Origin: Bimastos eiseni
Lineage: Eukaryota > Annelida > Clitellata > Crassiclitellata > Lumbricidae
DNA length: 64,000 nucleotides
Assembly (NCBI GenBank): GCA_959347315.1
Contig: OY365815.1
Coordinates: forward strand, 15,069,270-15,133,269
Direction of reading: 5' to 3'
The notes under the pieces were generated by a model. The model did not search any database and had not been told where the DNA came from. It saw nothing but the letters and a program-made list of their open reading frames with translations. Position numbers and translations under genes: made by a program. Shown one piece after another: positions 55,023 to 64,000 of the stretch. The first letter of the stretch is position 1. Every line of letters begins with the position of its first letter.

Positions 55023-56808
55023 ATTTCGGATTCACTGGCTGATCAGGCACCGTCGATTACATCAGTTAGGCCTACTACTGCGCTGATTAAACCAAATACG
55101 CGATCTCATAAAGGCCCTATATACGAATCCACTGTTATTCGCTATTTGTAACTGCGATCTCCTATTATAAGAGGCTTATTACAATATAGGCCTATGCCTA
55201 TATACTCCTTGTAGACCTAGGCTAGTAAACACCTCTAAAGACGGTTTTTGCTGTGTACGTGTCGTAGGCTATATGTAGGCGCGTGTAAGGCTCCAGATAG
55301 ACAGTGATAGTCCTAGGACTCTCGATAGTTTCATAAGCGACATTGACGAAAGTGTTCAGTGTGAATCATTTTGTAGGCCTACTTTATAATATTTCGATTA
55401 TTTTGCCATTCAGGTATGGCCCTGTACGTAGGCCCGTGTGTGGCCGGGCTACCAGTCCACAGAAGAGTTGCCTAATCTTGTATAGCAGCCTCTTCAAAGC
55501 TGTTACTGACGTATGAAAACTTTGCAGATAGACTTACATGTATACACGCCTTCGCATTAAATGGCTAACATGAATCGTTCAAACAATTGGTTTAACTTAC
55601 ACATTAGTAAGCGTTGTTATCGGTATTTTGTACAGATTTTATGGGCTATAATATAAATGACGTCATGCCAGTGTTCCGGTTCATTTATGTCGAAAACGTC
55701 ATCGTCTCTATTGTTCCTCGTGTTTGCTCGGAGTTTAGTTACCTAGCTTTCTCGGGAACGAAGTGGACGACGAGCTGCTTCGTTTCGACGACGGGAGAGT
55801 TATTCCATTGGGTCATGAAGTAGGCCTAGTCTGCTTTCCTGTTACCCCAACTTCTGTTCTGCCTTTTGTTACCCTTCTTGTGCGACGTGGCATAGTGAGT
55901 GATTTTTTTATCCCTTTTCTTTAACTTGGCTTGCGCAAAGTTTGTCATCGACGGACCGTTGGAGTTCTTTCAACTCTTTTTTCGGTATGTTCCCGTCGAC
56001 CTACAGAGTTGATTATTGTGCACATGTTTCAGGCTTGCATGACAATACAATGTATAAAATTGGAAAAAAAAATGACAAAAATCAAACAAATTAAATATGT
56101 ATAACCACTCGAACGAGAGCTTCTTGACAAGCTCCACCCCAGCAAGTTTACATTATTAATGATATTATTTTAATCAAAAATGTCCTACGGAAATGGAACG
56201 ATTGCATCATCTACCAGATAAAAGAGGGTAAAAAAACTACCAATGTTTTTACTTTAACTTGTTCGGATTGAGATGCCAGAGTAAAAACATTCTGAAATCC
56301 ATGAACCACCAGTCATATCCGTACCCAATTTATGCCAAATTCCAGGCGTTGAACGCTCCAGTAGAAGGCATAGCTTTGGATCCAAATAATAGTAACATTA
56401 ATCGCTGAGCAGAAGCCATATAGCATTCCCAGTTACCACTTTATGAGTGACTACCACAGACAAAGTGTAAACGTAGGTGGTAATGGTATTTCAAATTTAT
56501 ATAGCACCATTTCATGAGATAGTTCATCAGAGGTGCTATCAAGCTAACACATTGAATCCACAATTGAACAAAATGGTCTTTAAGTTACACTAAGAAAAAT
56601 ACAGTCCTTCATAGTTCAGTGGCAGACATTCAGACATTACTGACAGCACATTGAGCAACTTTTTTTTCCAAATCCTTTCATGGATGATATGAATAAATGT
56701 CATGCTCTCAGTTGCACAATGGTTGTTTAGCAAACATGAAAATAAAAATAGAATTTCTTGAAGATAGGCCAAAGTGTCTAAAATTCAGATTGGTTCATAT
56801 GTCAGAGT
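55023..56808. other. Region between LRRC51 start and VTI1B end
   Basis: It should hold the LRRC51 promoter, as both genes point left. A perfect CRE palindrome TGACGTCA sits at 55658-55665, and CpG-rich sequence spans about 55650-55900. An exon-like minus-strand frame (55816-55743, donor GTAACT) is described in the findings. A LINE-type tail (TATATAGCACCATTTCATGA) occurs near 56500, minus strand. Confidence 0.4.
55658..55665. promoter_or_regulatory. Perfect CRE-like palindrome
   Basis: TGACGTCA lies about 640 bp upstream of the LRRC51 start codon, in the only CpG-rich stretch between the two genes. It is a consensus CREB/ATF site by sequence; use is not shown. Confidence 0.35.
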
Positions 56809-59800
56809 TCATTTTCGAATCTTCCAGTAGAGCACTCCACCAAGAATTGCAAGTTCTATTAATATGATTATCACCAGAAGTAGATTGTTTGTCAACACAC
56901 TGAAACAGAAAGCAGATTTCATGAAGACTTCAAATTACAAACAAATTTTAAACTGCAAAAAGAAGACCCTTAATCTAAGAAATAGTCATGCCTATGAACC
57001 ATGAAATGATAGTGACTTCATTATTCTTGTGCCTCAGCACATTTAGAGCAGATGACCAGTCCTCTCCAATGCTGCCTGATCTTCCTACCAACAGAGTAGA
57101 GTCACTGAACTCATTAGTCAAGTTCTCAACAGTGCAAGTGTAGCCAAACTCTAAACATAAATGAATCCATGATCTTTCAATTAACAGTTTAAACGCTAGA
57201 CTGTAGTGTACTAATCACACTCGAACGTAGTGTACTATTCACACCAGACTGTAGTGTACTACTCACAGTAACACCCAATTAAATTATAAATTAGCTGCAT
57301 GTGTTGAATTGCAAAAGCTTGACTGGATCTATTACAAGTAAATCTTTAACTCAAAGCATTTGTATTAATGTGTATGCATATTGCCTCGTGTACTGAAACA
57401 GATGGCTTACAAAAGCTGTATGCATGTATACAGAAATGAAGAGATACAGCGAATGAGAGAGACAGACAGACAGACAAACAGAACTGAAAGTGTAGGTACA
57501 TGCATGTAACTGAACTTCTGGTGCATCTGCTTCTGACAAAGAGTCGCAATATACAATGTAAATACCCTTGTATCCTACATATTAGTCTGGCAAGTTTACA
57601 CTAGCAGAGTATTAATAGAAGCAGGCAAACCAAATATAATATTATGATACACAATGCATGAATTGATGTTTCTTTACTCAGTTTATCATCAATACAATCG
57701 CAATGTGAGATCCTCTCATGGATTTATTCGACATGCAATAGCCATTATGAACTGACCTTCGAGAAATACGGTGCAATATCCTCCGACTCTTCGACAAGTT
57801 TTCATCGGTTTCTGTCAACTAAAGCATAAAAATATATCCTGTTCAGTATTCAGAGGGTCAAGGTTTTTATATTCCTCAGAGGCTTGGCATTATTTTGCCC
57901 CATGAGCAATAACTACAACAGCTCAGAAAAAACTCGGACTGTCTATGTATGCAAAATATGTAGATAACTTGTATGTACATATGCACTGATGACTACCGGG
58001 AATCTAAATATTATACCTAATTGGTTGGTTCCAGCAGTAGTTACAGGCTATGAGCCAAAAATAAATCTAAGGCTACAGAAGGTGACAATAGTTCAACATT
58101 GGGATCAGTACCCTGCCCGATGGAAGGGTAGGAAATGAGTATTTTCTAAGTTTACCATAAAGGAATTGGGAGCTTGATATCATGACTACACCAAAACATT
58201 CTTATACTACTTTCTTTGGGGGCTATCTCAAGAACCACCATAAGAGAAAGGCCTTAATACTGAGATCACTTTCTAAAGTTCGAACAATCTATCTAGGCAC
58301 CTGACTGATTGATATCAGAAAATTTGTTTCATAATGAAGCACGTCATAAGAAGGGTCGAGCGTACTATGCCAATTGTAAAAAAAACTTACTCTATTTCGA
58401 GTCCGGAGTAAAGATTCTCTCTGCGTTCCGAGTTCTTCGACGATTTCGTGTCCTATCTGATCGGTTTCAGCTGCCACCAGCTGAGAACGTGCAATGCTGT
58501 CAGACGCTCGTATCAGACTGCTTGTTCCCTGCATCAGCTGTGCTCTCTGAGAGTTTTCCATCCTCTGGAATAAACATGAAATTATGCAAACAATGTGCTT
58601 TTGTCTGTAAAGTTCATCACATATGCAGCATGCATAATATTACCATCAATGTTCATATAAGATAAGAAATGTAAGTGTGTGTGCTTGTACAGATGTACGA
58701 TATTTTCAGAACAATAAGTAACTCTTTAGTAGTAGGCAATGTGATGAAACTGGTGGTAAGATGCTTTTTAAAATCAATATATAAGAAGTCACACTTACAG
58801 GTATGGGGGCACCCATACACAGAGGGTGTGTTTTGTTGCGAGTATACAATAGTTTTAACGATTTTCAAATTAAAGATAACATTCTTTGCTGCTTGTCTTG
58901 ATTCACAACAGTACTTGGTTCTATAACTCACTATAACTATAACGATACCTATAACTATAACTCTTGGTTCTATAACTCACATAGTTGAAAGGATCCAAAA
59001 ATAATACATTGACAGATAGCAAGGCTGTTAGATATGAAACAGATTTTGGTTCAGCATATTTTTACAAATCACAATTCCGCCGTGTAAAATTTACCCGAGC
59101 AACAAAAATTTGTGGCTTATAGTCTGGAAAATACTGTAGGTGATACTAAATGGCCTCATATAGTTGATTATTTATATATCCTGCCAAGTGCTGAAACTGA
59201 ATGCTGCAACTGAATTGTTGCAAATGACACTTCATCTGTTTGTGCAAGAAAAGTACGTAAGTGCCAATGGAAGGAACTCAAATGGTGCCACGTAATACCA
59301 GAGTTACTAGAATGTCAGTATAACATTGTTAATGTTATGAGGTTGTGATGAGATTCGAATGTACGTGGCAGTGACCCAAAGCTAACAGAATATAATCAGA
59401 AATCAAGGTTTTTGATCACAAACTGCAACTCTAGGATAATCGATATGTACCAAAATCTGTTACAAACTAAAACTAAATGCACATTTTATAAATAAAATTC
59501 ACAAGAGCTAGAGTTTGAGCTCACCTCAATCTCATCTTCTTGTGAAAACCCAAAATTGACTTTTGACACATCTTTCGACAAAACACGTTTCTAAACAAGA
59601 TAAAAACAATCAAATTTACTCAAACTTACAAATTTTTAGATGTCTTTAATGGATACCCTAACCTTTATGAGTTACATGGCTTGAAAATGATTGTCCAATA
59701 TTCAAAGCCACAACATGGAGTGAATGGCTTAACACTTTGAGCGCGACTGACGTAATAATACGTCAATCATTTTACATCACAGCACGCGACTTATGGTGAC

Positions 59801-62800
59801 TGCTGTTATTCAGCATGCCAACTACATTGCTATAAAATTGGCTAATCAGCGTCCTATGAATCTTTTCTACTGCGTCTACCGCGTCTCAGATGCAAATATG
59901 ACGGCCTGGTGCATAACGATGCATGCTGCTATTGGACTGCTATGTAACCTGAAACTATATATATATATATATATATTTACACACGGTCTCTTGGCAGCCT
60001 CTTACGAGGTTGTACCAAGGGAAAAATATATATGTTCAACGTAAGTATGGATTGTGTATGTATATAATACTATGTATATTTGCCACGTATATGCTCATAC
60101 GGATAATACGTATATGCTATGCATGCAGTGTGTACTGCAGTGGCGTATGCTCTGTCGTGCGTCAGCTTCCTAGCCGTCTGTTAGCTATCACGACTGGCAG
60201 GACAACACAACATGAACATACTACCGCCCACTGAGTGCAGTCACCTAGTCATAGATGTGTTGTGTGGTACAAGCGTGGACAGCGCAAAGAGACACGTTAT
60301 TTCTGCTGGACATGTCCTTCTAAGCCTGCACTCTGTGTCGTGCCGTGTTATGAAGATTATCATTCAACTGCAGACTTTTAGCCAGGTAGAGTAAAGAACA
60401 GTAAAAAGTTACTATAAATTACAAATTCATCTCAATATCTTCACATTATTGCCGATAGGGCTGCCGCGTGCTCTCAATAATTTCCTATTACCGCTAATAA
60501 GGCTGCTGCATGCGGACAATCATTGATCCCGCAGTCAATGTGTTAAATAAGTCAATCTCTCAATGGAAATGAACAGCTTTCACACTGCAAGGCTGACCCA
60601 CAAAAAATGGTTGACTTTAAAATCGTCCACTACTTCAGACTATGAAAAGACATTGCTGATATTTTCATACACGCTCATAAAACATCTTCAGCTCATCTTC
60701 AGACAGACCTTTAAAGATCTGTTAAGCAGCCATGTTACAGAGGTTCCTAAAATATGCTATGCAAGTGTTCAGTTATATACAATATGTATACATATATTAT
60801 ATATATCCATACCATATCGTCAATGTAATAATGCTCAAGGCATTAGTTGATAGTCACTGTTCAGCAAAACTGAAGTACAGTCAAACTCCAGAGGGGAAAG
60901 TGAGGAGGGAAATCCAAGGAGACATGGAAATGGCATGTGCGGCAACACGGAAAAGAATTAAGGAAGAGATCAGTTTGGAATAAGTTACCAACTGACAATA
61001 ATACAGACAGTAGATTGAAGATTTATGCCCAAAGATCAATCAATTAATAAATCAATCAGTCAGTCAGTCAATCAATGAAACGATCAATCCATCAATGAAA
61101 TTTGATATAGCACCCCTTCAACGAAGCTACTCACACCTCAACCACAGCCAAAGAGATCACTTCAAGAGAGGAGTAAAGAAAAGATGAGAAGTTCCTCATC
61201 TGTATGCAACAAATGTAAATACCAAATCGTTAGACAGTTGATCCAAATCGCGCTTGTACATTCTTATATTGGTCATCATTTGTGAACGGAATGACGGTGG
61301 GGCCTTTTGAACTTCATCCTCCATCTCACGAACCTAAACACATATCGACAGTGAACTGCCTAGTTGTGACTTTGTACAATTTAGAAAGACCAGAATTACA
61401 TAAACGTCAACTTTCTGCAATCCTGCGTCGAAAGCCCAGACTTAGACTGTTCACCAAATGGAAAGTTTTCATTAAATTACAAAAAGAAACTGACATCATT
61501 GTGTTTGCCATTAGACAAGACAGAGTGATATGCAGTCATGCCCTCAAAATGCAATTGAAATTCTATTTACTCTTTAACTCTTAGTAGTTGCAATGACAAA
61601 CTATGGATGCTGCAAAATACCTTAATAGAAAAGGAGCTCAAGAGTAGCTCATAAGTGTGTGAAGTAATATCAATTTTCAAAATAGCATATATAGTGTGTT
61701 GTTAGTGCATTAACCATGAGTCTAGAGTACTATCCCTCACTGCTTGATCATCGCATCAATCGTATATTATCAATGTAATCAGCATCAGTTTGTATTTGAG
61801 TTTACTAGGGGGTGCTGGCAAAAGAGAAAACTTGAATGTCTTTCCATTAAGCAGTCATATGAATCCCCAAATTATGCAGTCCATCCTATTAACCACAAGA
61901 CGAACAGACACCAAACCACAACATTTACTTACTAGAATTCTGGCTTCTTCCAAATTTCGACTGATCTCCCTTGACAGTTTTTTCTGCGGCTCTTTAATAA
62001 ATCAATCAATAAATCAAAAATACTTGATACAGTGCCCCTTCAAGATATATCTAAACAGAAACCGCTGTAAATTGCATACCTTGACCAATGAAAAAAATTT
62101 CTTTCTTTTACAACTGCCCAGCAAAAACTTATTTATGGCAATAGTCGTGCACTAACATATTGTCCAGGACATTGAGAACAGCATCATTGCAGGTTCTAAT
62201 GTTAAGGCAAAATGCAACTTGTCTCTCCTCTAAAAGTAAGCCTTTAACATAAAAATTTGGTACTTATAAACAGTAACTCAAAAATTAGGTGAACAAATCT
62301 ATTCTTATGACAGTTCACCAGATATGATTCTAGCGGTTTGCCACCAATTAGAAGATTGTAGCATGTTGTATGTATGCACCCAATTTATTTTGCAGGAATG
62401 CATACTCCAAGAAGCTCAAATATTTATGATTAATTATGTTCTTCACTCATCTACGATTACTGCATTACCTTCATGTGCTTCGTCAGCGTTTTGAGAGGTT
62501 CAAAAGTGTGCTATGTTCAAATACATCGTTACATACATCATTACCTGGTGCCTACTCAAGAAGGATTGGTCATGGAGCACGTCAGCAGAGAAAAACACCT
62601 CCGCCAAGTTGGTTTTGATTGACGGAGGTGAAAAACAGCGAATTACAAATTTACAATTGGGGTGTGTCTCACATTGGGTATTTGTTTAAAGTCAAGTAAG
62701 ATCGCTTCACCCATTAACATGGAATAGTAGTGGTTCCTGTGTTTACTGTCTAAAAAAGATATATCACCTCCAGAACATTTCGTCAGTTGTTCTGACAACT

Positions 62801-62867
62801 TCCTCTTGGTTTCCGCATATATCTGTCGATAGTCCTCTTCTCTGGACTCGAATAGTTCTGATGACAT
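56809..62867 (-). CDS. VTI1B: VTI1B-type Qb-SNARE, 7 exons, about 220 aa
   Basis: Tail-anchored SNARE for fusion of endosomal and trans-Golgi membranes. Minus-strand exons: 62867-62768, 61991-61933, 61333-61223, 59590-59525, 58564-58391, 57818-57757 and 56899-56809 (stop TGA). Phases are consistent. The N-terminal three exons make the three-helix Habc-type domain (QKKLSREISRNLEEARIL, VREMEDEVQKAPPSFR). The SNARE motif is in exons 5-6: QRAQLMQGTSSLIRAS, AAETDQIGHEIVEELGTQRE, ENLSKSRRILHRISR. The last exon gives the C-terminal membrane anchor NNLLLVIIILIELAILGGVL followed by a short YWKIRK tail. ETDQIG and ELAILGG favour VTI1B over VTI1A. Human VTI1B has 232 residues. The exon 1 donor (GTGATA) is weak but is supported by phase. 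Confidence 0.92.
59733..60542. mobile_element. piggyBac-like non-autonomous element in a VTI1B intron, 810 bp
   Basis: TTAA (59729-59732) precedes CACTTTGAGCGCGACTGACG, and TTAA (60543-60546) follows the complement of CACATTGACTGCGGGATC. The inverted ends share about 10 of the first 13 bases. Near the right end GGCTGC.GC.TGC-type words repeat. No transposase frame is present. Weaker terminal identity than the other TTAA elements lowers confidence. Confidence 0.5.
61085..61175 (-). mobile_element. Short LINE-type 3' tail, minus strand
   Basis: GATATAGCACCCCTTCAACG at the left, followed by short remnants, matches the tail shared with 46790-47095. A similar fragment (ACAGTGCCCCTTCAAGATAT) lies at about 62030-62050. 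Both are in VTI1B introns. Confidence 0.4.
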
Positions 62868-63845
62868 CTCATCCGTTTCTTAACCACTGTTCAAAGGCAC
62901 TGCCGTGTATATAGGTTAAGAAACCAAGATAGCTTCCCTTCCGTCTCCAGTCTTCGGATCCGAAAAGAAAACAATTAATTCATTAATTTACTCTGTTGTT
63001 GTCCTAAATTGTTATCCCATGACATAATGGCCAATCGCACTGTTTTGTTTGACGATGTCTTCGCTTGTTCTTTATGGCAATTGAAATTAATATTCAAAGT
63101 TTCAAACCGGTTTTAGTTTCGAGCAAAGTACTCAAACAGTCCAAACAGGTGATGCTGATGCATTATCCGTAGTCCACGCACTCGCCTATGAAGGTGGAAA
63201 TCATTTATACAGTATATGGAGGAAATAGTTCACGAATAATGGTGGTTATTGGTTGGGTCAGGAGTAGAATCAGGATGGGATATGATAGCTTGAAAAGTTA
63301 ATTTGTTGGTATTCAGATGAAAGCTGTAGGAGCTCGATAGGGCAAACGGGAAGCTAATTATTTTAAATTTTTAATTATAATAAGCCGATAACGATTTCGC
63401 ATCTATATCCCTGGCCTCGGCCCTCGTCCGATTGACATATGTAATTGGGTCGACCGTCCTATAGGCCGAATATCAGCGCAGACCATGCGATATGCAAACG
63501 GAGACCATCAGACTAGTACTGAAACATAGACAAATAATTATTATGTCATACGCCTTATAAATAAGATGCAATTACCACTTCCATGATTAGTTTTATGCAG
63601 GCTACCGTAATTGAGCATTTACTATGGAACTGAGTCAATATGACGAGTTTGGGTATTAGGCTACTAATCGAGGTAACTAAACAGTCGAGCTAATCGAATA
63701 ATCGAGAAAATCGAGCAATCGATTAATAGAACTAATCTATTAATTGACGCCTACTAATCGCGATTAAAAAAGTCACTAATTGCCCCAATCCTAGCTGTAG
63801 GCCTACAAGACGCTTGAACTGTGTGGCAGCAGTGGCTTCAATTAA
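62868..63845. other. Upstream region of VTI1B, probably shared with a divergent plus-strand gene
   Basis: It is AT-rich with no convincing coding exon. A cluster of TCGA/TAATCG words (about 63655-63780) looks like a degenerate repeat. The VTI1B promoter should lie in its left part. Confidence 0.4.
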
Positions 63846-64000
63846 AGCTTGAGGAAAAGAGAGTTGCAACAATCACGCTTCGAGTTGACAATGGAAGGTA
63901 TAAGTGGCAATGGTGGCAATAATGAACAATCCACGATGACTACAATCTTTCTGTCTTCTGGTGCTAAGAAATGTCAATTTATTACAGAAAAGACTGGCAA
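63846..64000 (+). CDS. Open frame running off the right edge, possible first exon
   Basis: An uninterrupted plus-strand frame after a TAA at 63843-63845 includes ATG at 63891 and continues to the window end: MEGISGNGGNNEQSTMTTIF, then LSSGAKKCQFITEKTG. Composition is less repetitive than the neighbouring DNA. No domain can be named from 36 residues. It could be the first coding exon of the next gene, divergent from VTI1B, or a transposon frame. Confidence 0.3.

Overview
This window is intron-rich animal nuclear DNA, AT-rich, with GT-AG introns of roughly 0.2 to 5 kb and many mobile-element remnants. The genes are conserved metazoan ones and the repeats look like those of a marine invertebrate. 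I would not name a phylum from sequence alone; a sponge or another early-branching animal is only a guess. I found no prokaryotic features and no CRISPR array.

Four protein-coding genes can be assembled exon by exon with consistent splice phases. (1) Plus strand, about 0.9-32.9 kb: a USP32-type ubiquitin protease in 31 visible coding exons, about 1,610 residues, lacking only its first coding exon, which must lie left of the window. (2) Plus strand, 40.2-50.5 kb: cyclin E, 9 coding exons, 432 residues, complete. (3) Minus strand, 55.0-52.1 kb: LRRC51-like leucine-rich-repeat protein, 4 exons, about 222 residues, complete and convergent with cyclin E. (4) Minus strand, 62.9-56.8 kb: VTI1B-type SNARE, 7 exons, about 220 residues, complete. 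An open frame at the right edge may be the start of a further plus-strand gene.

The genes are not a functional operon-like set. They cover ubiquitin removal on endomembranes, G1/S cell-cycle control, a probably cilium-linked LRR protein, and endosomal membrane fusion.

The most striking accessory feature is an apparently intact piggyBac-type transposon (29,527-31,742). It has perfect TTAA duplications, 14-bp inverted repeats and a 576-residue transposase with its catalytic Asp residues and Cys-rich tail, and it sits inside a USP32 intron. Several short non-autonomous elements flanked by TTAA or near-TTAA, two hAT-like MITEs with near-perfect 8-bp duplications, other inverted-repeat elements, a two-copy tRNA-derived SINE family and at least eight 5'-truncated LINE tails fill the introns and intergenic DNA. 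Two introns, one in USP32 and one in LRRC51, appear to use GC donors.
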